DNA of 64,000 nucleotides, taken from positions 496,001-560,000 of the forward strand of contig NZ_JALHQD010000002.1 of NCBI RefSeq assembly GCF_022842145.1. Reading direction: 5' to 3'. Source of the stretch: Tabrizicola sp. Lineage in GTDB: Bacteria > Pseudomonadota > Alphaproteobacteria > Rhodobacterales > Rhodobacteraceae. Shown here piece by piece: positions 39,696 to 47,520 of this stretch; the stretch's first letter is position 1; every line of letters starts with the position of its first letter. The notes beneath the pieces are model-generated. The model was not told where the DNA came from and did no database searches. It saw only the letters and a program-made list of their open reading frames with translations. The translations under genes and the position numbers were made by a program.

Positions 39696-40853
39696 TCAGA
39701 GGTTCAGGCTGACCCAGGCGCCGTTTCTGGACGAGGACCTGACGCAGGCGTCGACGAATGCCACACCCTCCAGGCCTTCCTTGAGGCCGGGGAAGGTGGT
39801 GCCGTCCGGGACCGGCGTTCCCGCCTTCGCGGCGCGGATCGCGCGGGCGGCCTCGGTGTAGATGGTGGCGAAGCCTTCCAGGTAGCCCTCGGGGTGGCCG
39901 GGGGGGATGCGGCTGACGCGGGCGGCTTCCGGGCCGGCGCCGGCACCGCCACGGGTGATCTTGCGTTTTTCCTGCCCGAAGGGCGTGAACCAGAGGTAGT
40001 TCGGGTCCTCCTGCGCCCATTCGAGCCCGCCCTTGGTGCCGTAGATGCGCAGGCGGAGGCCGTTCTCGTTGCCGGGGGCGACCTGGCTGCACCAGAGCAT
40101 GCCGCGTGCCCCGCCCTGATAACGCATCAGCACGTGGCCGTTGTCATCCACCCGGCGGCCGGGGACGAAGGCGGTGAGATCGGCGGCCAGCGTGTCCAGC
40201 GTCAGGCCGGTGACGAAGTTCGCCAGGTTGAAGGCGTGGGTGCCGATGTCGCCGGTGGAGCCTCCCACCCCGGACCGCGCCGGGTCGGTGCGCCAGTCGG
40301 CCTGCTTGTTGTCGACCACCTCGGTCAGCCAGTCCTGGACGTATTCGACGTTGACGAGACGCAGGTCGCCAAGGTCTCCGTTGGCGATCATCGCCTTGGC
40401 CTGTCGGATCATCGGGTAGCCGGTGTAGTTGTGGGTGAGAGCGAAGACCACGCCCGATGCCTCGGCAGCCTTGGCGAGCTTCTTCGCCTCGGCCAACGTC
40501 GCGGTCAGGGGCTTGTCGCAGATGACGTGGATGCCGCGCTTGAGGAACTGCATCGCCACGGGGGCGTGCATGTGGTTCGGCGTCACGATGGCGACGGCGT
40601 CGATCCCGTCCTTGCGGCGGGCTTCCTTGGCCGCCATCTCGGCGAAGGAGGTGTAGGCGCGAGGGACGCCGAGGTCTTGCGCGGAGGCGAGGGCCTTCTC
40701 GGGGTTGGATGAGAAAGCGCCTGCAACCAGTTCATATTGATCGTCAATCCGCGCGGCGATGCGGTGGACGGCACCGATGAAGGCGTCGCGTCCGCCGCCG
40801 ACCATGCCAAGGCGGAGACGTTCGGGGCGGGCGGTGTGGGCGGCGTCGATCAT
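39696..40853 (-). CDS. Gfo/Idh/MocA-family sugar oxidoreductase (first copy)
   Basis: 385 residues from ATG 40853. The N-terminal Rossmann domain has [19 protein letters not shown] (GxGxxA-like motif) and [18 protein letters not shown], the substrate-domain motif [13 protein letters not shown] (EKP-type, here DKP) and [15 protein letters not shown] with the catalytic His. Such enzymes oxidise sugars or inositols, often to 3-keto intermediates, with NAD(P). It follows the epimerase and LacI genes on the minus strand, forming one arm of the sugar regulon. Long in-frame extensions upstream of the chosen ATG are arginine-rich and rejected. Confidence 0.87.
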   Translation of the reverse strand: MIDAAHTARPERLRLGMVGGGRDAFIGAVHRIAARIDDQYELVAGAFSSNPEKALASAQDLGVPRAYTSFAEMAAKEARRKDGIDAVAIVTPNHMHAPVAMQFLKRGIHVICDKPLTATLAEAKKLAKAAEASGVVFALTHNYTGYPMIRQAKAMIANGDLGDLRLVNVEYVQDWLTEVVDNKQADWRTDPARSGVGGSTGDIGTHAFNLANFVTGLTLDTLAADLTAFVPGRRVDDNGHVLMRYQGGARGMLWCSQVAPGNENGLRLRIYGTKGGLEWAQEDPNYLWFTPFGQEKRKITRGGAGAGPEAARVSRIPPGHPEGYLEGFATIYTEAARAIRAAKAGTPVPDGTTFPGLKEGLEGVAFVDACVRSSSRNGAWVSLNL

Positions 40854-40858
40854 GGGTC

Positions 40859-41914
40859 TTACTCCAGTCCAAGCATGCGGCGGTTGGCGGCGCGGTCGGT
40901 GCCGGCGTCGGCGAAATCGTCGAAGGCCTTTTCGGTCACGCGGATGATGTGGGCATCGACAAAGGCCGCGCCTTCGCGGGCGCCATCCTCGGGGTGTTTC
41001 AGGCAGCATTCCCATTCAACCACGGCCCAGCCGTCGAAATCGTGCTGGGTCAGCTTGGAGAAGATGCCGCCGAAATCGACCTGCCCGTCGCCGGGGGACC
41101 GGAAGCGGCCGGCGCGGTTGACCCAAGACTGGAAGCCGCCGTAGACGCCCTGGCGGCCCGTCGGGTTTAGCTCGGCGTCCTTGACGTGGAACATCTTGAT
41201 CCGGTCGTGGTAGATGTCGATATGCTCAAGGTAATCAAGGTGCTGCAACACGTAGTGCGAGGGATCGTACAGCATGTTGGCGCGTTTGTGGCCCTTCACG
41301 CGGTCGAGGAACATCTCGAAGGTGACGCCGTCATGCAGGTCCTCACCGGGGTGGATCTCATAGCAGACGTCGACGCCGCAATCCTCGGCATGGTTGAGAA
41401 GCGGCGTCCAGCGGCGGGCGAGTTCGTCGAAGGCTTCTTCCACCAGGCCCGCGGGGCGCTGGGGCCAGGGGTAGAGGTAGGGCCAAGCGAGAGCGCCGGA
41501 GAAGGTGGCGTGGGCGGTGAGGCCGAGGTTCTTCGAGGCGGTGAGGGCCGTCTTCACCTGGTCCACGGCCCATTCGGCGCGGGCTTTGGGGTTGCCGCGG
41601 ACGGACGGGGCAGCAAAGCCGTCGAACTGGGTGTCATAGGCGGGGTGGACGGCGACAAGCTGGCCCTGCAGGTGAGTGGAAAGTTCGGTCACCTCGATGC
41701 CGGCGTCCTTCGCAATCCCTTTGAACTCATCGCAGTAGGCCTTTGAGCTGGCAGCTTTTTCCAGGTCGAACAAACGTGCGTCCCAGCTTGGCACCTGCAC
41801 GCCGACATAGCCGCAATCGGCGGCCCATTCGGTGATCGACTTCCACGAGTTGAACGGGGCAGCATCCCCCGCAAACTGCGCCAGGAACAGGGCCGGGCCC
41901 TTGATCGTCTTCAT
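40859..41914 (-). CDS. Sugar phosphate isomerase/epimerase family protein (first copy)
   Basis: 351 residues, AP-endonuclease-2-type TIM barrel. The conserved metal-ligand strands are visible in GVDVCYEIHPGEDLHDG (Glu), NMLYDPSHYVLQHLD (Asp, His), MFHVKDAELN (His, Asp) and WAVVEWECCLK (Glu). Members act as isomerases or epimerases of sugars and keto-sugars. The ATG overlaps the stop of the LacI gene (ATGA) and the oxidoreductase starts five bases after its stop, so the three are one operon. Confidence 0.87.
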   Translation of the reverse strand: MKTIKGPALFLAQFAGDAAPFNSWKSITEWAADCGYVGVQVPSWDARLFDLEKAASSKAYCDEFKGIAKDAGIEVTELSTHLQGQLVAVHPAYDTQFDGFAAPSVRGNPKARAEWAVDQVKTALTASKNLGLTAHATFSGALAWPYLYPWPQRPAGLVEEAFDELARRWTPLLNHAEDCGVDVCYEIHPGEDLHDGVTFEMFLDRVKGHKRANMLYDPSHYVLQHLDYLEHIDIYHDRIKMFHVKDAELNPTGRQGVYGGFQSWVNRAGRFRSPGDGQVDFGGIFSKLTQHDFDGWAVVEWECCLKHPEDGAREGAAFVDAHIIRVTEKAFDDFADAGTDRAANRRMLGLE

Positions 41915-42975
41915 GTCTTGTCCTCCACTTCGCGGCCTGGCGGCCTTTGTTCTACCTTGACTGGAACTTCCAGGCCTTGCCGGTCGGTCCAGTCGCGTTT
42001 TTCGATCTCGGCCAGAAGCGCCCGGGCGAGAAACTCGCCAGCGCGGCCCACGTCTTCGCGGACGATGAGGATATCCTGCCGGAAGCGGCGCAGGACGGCG
42101 ATGGCTTCCTTGGCGACGACGTCGAAGTCGCGGCCCAGAACGCGGCCCGAGCTCTCGGCGCCGGCGATGGTGGCCATCGCGGAGGTGGTCGAGCCGACGA
42201 GGATGCCGTCGGGCGGGTTCGGCTGATGGAAGCGGGCGGCGATGGCGGCCTCGACCGCCTCGCCGCCGCTGTCGGAGGTGATGTCCTGCGACACTTCGAA
42301 GGGCAGGCCCCGCAGCGCGCATTCGTCCGAGAAGCCGAAGGTCATATGGCGGGCGTACATGTGCGCGCGGGGCGGAGGCACGATCAGCAGACGCTTGCGG
42401 CCGCGTTCGGCCATGACGCGGGCACCGAGGCGGCCGTAAGCCTCGTTGTCGAAGTCGAAGAAGGAATGGTCGATGCCCATCGAGGTCCGGCCGTGTGCGG
42501 CGAACGGAAAGCCGTGATCGTGCATGTAGCGGACGCGGGGGTCGTCTTCCTTGGTCTGGTTCAGGATGATCCCGTCGGCGCTTTCGGTTTCGACGATGTA
42601 GCGGATCGGCTCCATCGGGTCCTGGTCGGGGAAGAACGGGGTCACGATCAGATGGTAGGCGGTGCCGCGGAGCGCGTTGGCGATCGAGTAGATCAGCCGC
42701 GAGGTGTGGTTCATCACGTCTGTCTCGGTCGAAAGGACCAGAGCGATGACGTTGGTCTTGCCGGTGCGCAGGCGGACGCCGGCGCGGTTTGGGCGGTAGC
42801 CGAGCTGTTCGGCCGTCTCGCGGACGATGCGCTTGGTCTCCTCGCCGATGTCGGGGGCGTCCTTCAGGGCGCGGCTGACCGTGGCGATGGCGAAACCCGT
42901 CGCGGCGGCGATGGTCTTCAGCGTGGGCCGCTGAGTGTCCGAATCAGGTGTGGGTGGATCAGTGATCGTTGCCAT
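41911..42975 (-). CDS. LacI-family transcriptional regulator of the sugar regulon
   Basis: 354 residues from ATG 42975 (AGGGGGG five bases upstream). The LacI helix-turn-helix is TLKTIAAATGFAIATVSRAL followed by the hinge helix region NRAGVRLRTGK. The sugar-binding periplasmic-type domain includes NVIALVLSTETDVMNHTSRL and ESADGIILNQT. It is transcribed away from the ABC transporter operon, with two CTATAACGTTATAG-type palindromes between them. It probably represses both directions until a sugar binds. The C-terminus is slightly extended (REVEDKT). Confidence 0.93.
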   Translation of the reverse strand: MATITDPPTPDSDTQRPTLKTIAAATGFAIATVSRALKDAPDIGEETKRIVRETAEQLGYRPNRAGVRLRTGKTNVIALVLSTETDVMNHTSRLIYSIANALRGTAYHLIVTPFFPDQDPMEPIRYIVETESADGIILNQTKEDDPRVRYMHDHGFPFAAHGRTSMGIDHSFFDFDNEAYGRLGARVMAERGRKRLLIVPPPRAHMYARHMTFGFSDECALRGLPFEVSQDITSDSGGEAVEAAIAARFHQPNPPDGILVGSTTSAMATIAGAESSGRVLGRDFDVVAKEAIAVLRRFRQDILIVREDVGRAGEFLARALLAEIEKRDWTDRQGLEVPVKVEQRPPGREVEDKT

Positions 42976-43245
42976 GATCCCCCCTGTTTGCATGCAAGCG
43001 ACCGAAGAGGCGAGGGCGAATCCCCCGGACTGATTCGGCCCCGGTGGTCCGCTTTGCATCTGCAGCGCGACCCACCGATCCGGAGGCGGGAAGGTCCCGT
43101 CCGGAAAGGGAATCGGCGTGGTTTTGGCGGTGCAGCATGGGCGCGGTTTTCCGGGTGTTTTGCGCGGAGATGGGCGCGGGGAATCCCCTCATGAAAACTT
43201 GGAGAGAGGGCGCGAACAAGCGAAAAGATGTGTTGATCGGCAAAT

Positions 43246-43280
43246 CTATAACGTTATAGGTTATTTCTATAACGTTTTAG
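43246..43280. promoter_or_regulatory. Two LacI-type operators before the sugar transporter operon
   Basis: CTATAACGTTATAG (43246-43259, perfect 14-base palindrome with the central CG typical of LacI-family sites) and CTATAACGTTTTAG (43267-43280, one mismatch). Centres are 21 bases, two helical turns, apart, and the second site is 17 bases before the binding-protein ATG. They lie in the divergent region beside the LacI gene. Confidence 0.8.
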
Positions 43281-43297
43281 AAACCGGGAGGAACGGT

Positions 43298-44521
43298 ATG
43301 AAACTATCGAAGATGACGGCGCTTCTTGCGATGTCCGTGGCGATGCCCGCCATGGCGACGGAGCTTGAGGTCACCCACTGGTGGACCTCGGGCGGGGAAG
43401 CCGCCGCGGTGGCCGAGCTTGCCAAGGCGTTCGACGCCTCGGGCGACAAGTGGGTCGACGGCGCCATTGCTGGCGGTGGCGGCACGGCGCGTCCGATCAT
43501 GATTAGCCGGATCACCGGCGGCGACCCGATGGGCGCCACCCAGTTCAACCATGGCCAGCAGGCGCTGGAACTGGTCGAAGCCGGGCTGATGCTGGACCTG
43601 ACCGACGTGGCCGAAGCCAACAACTGGAAAGAGATCGTCTTCCCGCCGTCGCTGCTGGAAGCCTGCACGGTCGACGGCAAGATCTACTGCGCGCCGGTGA
43701 ACATCCACTCGCCGGAATGGCTGTGGCTGTCGAACAAGGTCTATGAGGATCTGGGCATCCCGGTTCCGACCAACTGGGACGAGTTCGTCGCGACCGCACC
43801 GCAGGTCGACGCGGCGGGCAAGATCCCGCTGGCTCTGGGCAACCAGCCCTGGCAGTCGAACCTTGCCTTCGGCGCGATGCAGATCGCTGTGGCCGGGATC
43901 GATGCATGGAAGGCCGTGAACGTCGAGAAGAACATGGATGTCGCAGCCGGGGCGGAATACGCCAAGGTTTTCGCGGCAGCTGCAGCGGCCCGGGAACTGG
44001 CGCGCAAGTCGACCGTCCAGGACTGGAACCAGGCCACCAACCTCGTGATCACCGACGAAGCTGCCGGACAGATCATGGGTGACTGGGCGCAGGGTGAATT
44101 CCAGGTGGCTGGCGAAGTGGCCGGCAAGGACTACACCTGCCTGCCGGGTCTGGGTCTGAACCAGTACATCTCGACCGGTGGTGACGCCTTCTACTTCCCG
44201 AAGCTGGACGATCCGGAGAAGGAAGCTGCACAGAAGCGTCTGGCCGCACAGCTGGTCAGCCCGGAAGTGCAGGTTGCGTTCAACCTGAAGAAGGGCTCGC
44301 TGCCGATCCGTGGCGACGTCGATCTTTCGGCCGCCAACGACTGCATGAAGAAGGGTCTGGAGATCCTGGCCGGTGGCAACATCCTTCCGGCTGGCGACAT
44401 GGTCTGGTCGCCCGACGTGCAGAAGCAGGCGGAAGACCTGATGGTGGAGTTCTGGAAGTCGGAAATGCCGGCCGAAGAAGCCCATACCAAGTGGGTGGAA
44501 ATCCTGAAGACCGGTCTCTGA
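43298..44521 (+). CDS. Sugar ABC transporter periplasmic binding protein (CUT1)
   Basis: 407 residues from ATG 43298 (GGGAGGA seven bases upstream). The signal peptide is MKLSKMTALLAMSVAMPAMA. The mature protein opens TELEVTHWWTSGGEAAAV, the standard start of family 1 sugar-binding proteins. Other blocks are GGGGTARPIMISRITGGDP, YCAPVNIHSPEWLWL and GGDAFYFPKL. It is the first gene of the transporter operon, directly after the LacI-type operators. A stem-loop after its stop may raise its mRNA level over the downstream genes. Confidence 0.92.
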   Translation: MKLSKMTALLAMSVAMPAMATELEVTHWWTSGGEAAAVAELAKAFDASGDKWVDGAIAGGGGTARPIMISRITGGDPMGATQFNHGQQALELVEAGLMLDLTDVAEANNWKEIVFPPSLLEACTVDGKIYCAPVNIHSPEWLWLSNKVYEDLGIPVPTNWDEFVATAPQVDAAGKIPLALGNQPWQSNLAFGAMQIAVAGIDAWKAVNVEKNMDVAAGAEYAKVFAAAAAARELARKSTVQDWNQATNLVITDEAAGQIMGDWAQGEFQVAGEVAGKDYTCLPGLGLNQYISTGGDAFYFPKLDDPEKEAAQKRLAAQLVSPEVQVAFNLKKGSLPIRGDVDLSAANDCMKKGLEILAGGNILPAGDMVWSPDVQKQAEDLMVEFWKSEMPAEEAHTKWVEILKTGL

Positions 44522-44538
44522 GACTGACCTGACGACGG

Positions 44539-44569
44539 GGGGCTGTCCGACATCGGGCAGCCCCTCTTT
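44539..44569 (+). terminator. Intercistronic hairpin after the sugar-binding protein gene
   Basis: GGGGCTGTCCG, loop ACAT, CGGGCAGCCCC, then TCTTT. The 11-base stem (one G-T pair) sits between the binding-protein and first permease genes. It may act as a partial terminator or 3' stabiliser that gives the binding protein its usual excess. Confidence 0.7.
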
Positions 44570-44600
44570 CGCACCTGAAGCGGCAAGGGGGCTGGGGCCG

Positions 44601-45536
44601 ATGTCATCCACCACAACCGAGGCGGAACCTGTCCGCACAGCGACCTACGCCAAGCCGCGCGCGCGGTGGACCCGCAATATCAGTGCCAAGATCGCGGCGC
44701 TTCCGATGGTGGCGACGGCCCTGGTCGTCTTCCTTGGCGGAACGATATGGACGGTCGTCTACTCTTTCACCAACTCGAAGTTGCTGCCCAGGGCCAACTT
44801 TGTGGGCTTCGACCAGTATGAGCGGCTCTGGTCGAACAGCCGCTGGCTGATCTCGATCGAGAACCTGCTGTTCTACGGCGTGATGTCGATGATCTTCACC
44901 GTGGTCATGGGCTTCATCCTGGCCGTGTTGATGGACCAGAAGATCCGCTACGAAGACACGTTCCGGACCATCATGCTGTATCCCTTCGCGCTGTCGTTCA
45001 TTGTGACCGGCCTGGTATGGCAGTGGATCCTGAATCCGGACTTCGGCATCCAGGGTGTCGTGCGCGACTGGGGCTGGACGAGCTTCAATTTCGACCCGCT
45101 GAACAACCCCGACACCGTGCTTTACGGCTTGCTGATCGCGGGACTATGGCAGGGCACCGGCTTCGTCATGTGCCTGATGCTGGCCGGCCTGCGCGGCATC
45201 GACGAGGACATCTGGAAGGCCACCCGCGTCGACGGCATCCCGACCTGGAAGACCTATGTCGTGGTGATCATCCCGATGATGCGCGCGGTCTTCATCACCA
45301 CGCTGGTGATCGTGGCCAGTGGCATCATCCGGCTTTACGACCTGGTGGTCGCCATGACCTCGGGCGGACCCGGCGGCAACGCCAGCCAGGTGCCCGCGAT
45401 GTATGTCTACGACTACATGTTCCAGGCGCAGAACCTGGGCCAGGGGTTTGCAGCCTCGACCATGATGCTGCTCAGCGTCCTGATCGTGCTGATCCCCTGG
45501 GCCTATCTTGAATTCGGAGGCAAGAAGCATGGCTGA
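44601..45536 (+). CDS. Sugar ABC transporter permease 1 (MalF/UgpA type)
   Basis: 311 residues with six predicted transmembrane helices. The inner-membrane permease EAA loop is DEDIWKATRVDGIPTWKTYV, which contacts the ATPase. The N-terminus (TRNISAKIAALPMVATALVV) resembles permeases of oligosaccharide and glycoside CUT1 importers. The second permease gene overlaps its end by eight bases. Confidence 0.92.
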   Translation: MSSTTTEAEPVRTATYAKPRARWTRNISAKIAALPMVATALVVFLGGTIWTVVYSFTNSKLLPRANFVGFDQYERLWSNSRWLISIENLLFYGVMSMIFTVVMGFILAVLMDQKIRYEDTFRTIMLYPFALSFIVTGLVWQWILNPDFGIQGVVRDWGWTSFNFDPLNNPDTVLYGLLIAGLWQGTGFVMCLMLAGLRGIDEDIWKATRVDGIPTWKTYVVVIIPMMRAVFITTLVIVASGIIRLYDLVVAMTSGGPGGNASQVPAMYVYDYMFQAQNLGQGFAASTMMLLSVLIVLIPWAYLEFGGKKHG

Positions 45537-46434
45537 TACGTCAATGAACGCCATGACCGGGCCCCGGGGCGCCAAGCCGAAAAAGGCGATGAACCCCCGC
45601 AACATCATGCTTTACGGCATTCTCATCCTGGTCTGCGTCTACTATCTGCTGCCGCTTTACGTAATGGTGATGACCAGCCTGAAGGGGATGCCCGAAGTCC
45701 GCCTTGGCAACATTTTCGCACCCCCGGTCGAGATCACCTTCCAGCCCTGGGTCAAGGCCTGGTCCGAGGCCTGCACCGGCCTGAACTGCGACGGGCTGAG
45801 CCGCGGCTTCTGGAACTCGGTTCTGATCACGGTGCCGTCGGTGATCGTGTCGATCGCCATCGCAAGCGTGAACGGCTATGCGCTGATCAACTGGAAGTTC
45901 AAGGGATCGGACGTCTTCTTCACCATCCTGATCTTCGGGTCCTTCATCCCGTACCAGATCATGCTTTATCCCATCGTGATCCTGCTGCGTGAGGCGGGGA
46001 TCTACGGCACGCTCTGGGGGCTGATCGTCGTGCATACGATCTTCGGGATGCCGATCCTGACGCTTCTGTTCCGCAACTACTTCAGCTCGATCCCCGAGGA
46101 GCTGTTCAAGGCCGCCCGTGTCGATGGGGCCGGGTTCTGGGGCATCTACTTCCGCATCATGCTGCCGATGAGCTTGCCGATCTTCGTGGTGGCCCTCATC
46201 CTGCAGGTGACGGGCATCTGGAACGACTTCCTCTTCGGGGTCGTGTTCACCAAGCCGGACCTCTACCCGATGACCGTGCAGCTGAACAACATCGTCAACT
46301 CGGTCCAGGGGGTGAAGGAATACAACGTCAACATGGCGGCCACGGTGCTGACCGGTCTGGTGCCGCTGGTTGTCTACTTCGTCTCTGGCAAACTCTTCGT
46401 CCGCGGTATCGCCGCCGGTGCCGTGAAAGGCTGA
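45529..46434 (+). CDS. Sugar ABC transporter permease 2 (MalG/UgpE type)
   Basis: 301 residues from ATG 45529. Six predicted transmembrane helices; the EAA loop is PEELFKAARVDGAGFWGIYF and the typical LPLYVMVMTSLKGMPEV segment lies after the first helix. It pairs with the upstream permease to form the membrane channel. The ATPase gene starts three bases after its stop. Confidence 0.92.
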   Translation: MADTSMNAMTGPRGAKPKKAMNPRNIMLYGILILVCVYYLLPLYVMVMTSLKGMPEVRLGNIFAPPVEITFQPWVKAWSEACTGLNCDGLSRGFWNSVLITVPSVIVSIAIASVNGYALINWKFKGSDVFFTILIFGSFIPYQIMLYPIVILLREAGIYGTLWGLIVVHTIFGMPILTLLFRNYFSSIPEELFKAARVDGAGFWGIYFRIMLPMSLPIFVVALILQVTGIWNDFLFGVVFTKPDLYPMTVQLNNIVNSVQGVKEYNVNMAATVLTGLVPLVVYFVSGKLFVRGIAAGAVKG

Positions 46435-46437
46435 TCC

Positions 46438-47517
46438 ATGGTTAACTCGATTGAAGTCAAGGACCTGACGCTGAACTTCGGCTCGGTGTCCGTGTTGAAG
46501 AACATGAACATCGACGTGGCGGAGGGGGAGTTCGTTGTCCTTCTTGGCCCCTCGGGCTGCGGGAAGTCGACGCTTTTGAACTGTCTGGCGGGATTGCTGG
46601 ACATCACCGACGGGCAGATCTGGATCAAGGGCAAGAACGTCACCTGGTCGGAGCCGTCGGAGCGCGGGATCGGGATGGTGTTCCAGTCTTACGCGCTTTA
46701 CCCGCAGATGACGGTGCGGGGGAACCTGTCCTTCGGTCTGAAGAACGCCAAGGTGCCACAACCCGAGATCGACAAGCGGATCGCCCGGGCGGCGGAGATT
46801 TTGCAGATCCAGCCCTTGTTGGACCGCAAGCCGGCGGCCCTGTCGGGCGGGCAGCGGCAGCGCGTCGCCATCGGGCGGGCGCTGGTGCGGGACGTGGACG
46901 TGTTCCTGTTCGACGAGCCCTTGTCGAACCTGGACGCCAAGCTGCGGAGCGAACTGCGGGTCGAGATCAAGCGTCTGCACAACGCGCTGGGCAACACGAT
47001 GGTCTATGTGACCCACGACCAGATCGAGGCGCTGACCCTCGCCGACCGCATCGCGGTGATGAAGGGCGGGGTGATCCAGCAACTGGCCGCTCCGCTGGAG
47101 ATCTACAACCGCCCGTCGAACCTGTTCGTGGCAGGCTTCCTGGGGAGCCCGTCGATGAACTTCCTGAAGGGCAGGACGATCGACAACGGCCGGGCGTTCC
47201 AGTTCGGTTCGACCAGGATCGACCTGGCGGGATACGAGGGCGGGGCGGTGCTGGAGCGGGACGACGCTATTCTGGGCGTGCGGCCGGAGCATATCACCGT
47301 GTCGACGGTGCCGGTGTCGGGGCCATCGATCCCGGCCGAGGTCGAGATCGATGAACACCTGGGCGCCGACAGCCTTTTGTGGCTGAAGGCCGAAGGGACC
47401 AACATGAGCGTGCGGGTGCCGGTCGAAGGCCGGTTGCCGGCGGGGACGAAGGTGCATCTGGGGCTCGATATCCCCAAGGCCTCGCTCTTTGACTCGAAGA
47501 CGGAACAAAGGATCTGA
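46438..47517 (+). CDS. Sugar ABC transporter ATP-binding protein (MalK/UgpC type)
   Basis: 359 residues. Walker A is VLLGPSGCGKSTLLNCLAG, the ABC signature is AALSGGQRQRVAIGRAL, Walker B is VFLFDEPLSNLDAKLR and the H-loop is VYVTHDQIEAL. The C-terminal OB-fold domain (about 240-359) is present, so this is a full MalK/UgpC-type subunit with a regulatory domain. It supplies ATP hydrolysis for the importer encoded by the three genes before it; the GH2 gene follows after three bases. Confidence 0.95.
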   Translation: MVNSIEVKDLTLNFGSVSVLKNMNIDVAEGEFVVLLGPSGCGKSTLLNCLAGLLDITDGQIWIKGKNVTWSEPSERGIGMVFQSYALYPQMTVRGNLSFGLKNAKVPQPEIDKRIARAAEILQIQPLLDRKPAALSGGQRQRVAIGRALVRDVDVFLFDEPLSNLDAKLRSELRVEIKRLHNALGNTMVYVTHDQIEALTLADRIAVMKGGVIQQLAAPLEIYNRPSNLFVAGFLGSPSMNFLKGRTIDNGRAFQFGSTRIDLAGYEGGAVLERDDAILGVRPEHITVSTVPVSGPSIPAEVEIDEHLGADSLLWLKAEGTNMSVRVPVEGRLPAGTKVHLGLDIPKASLFDSKTEQRI

Positions 47518-47520
47518 ATC

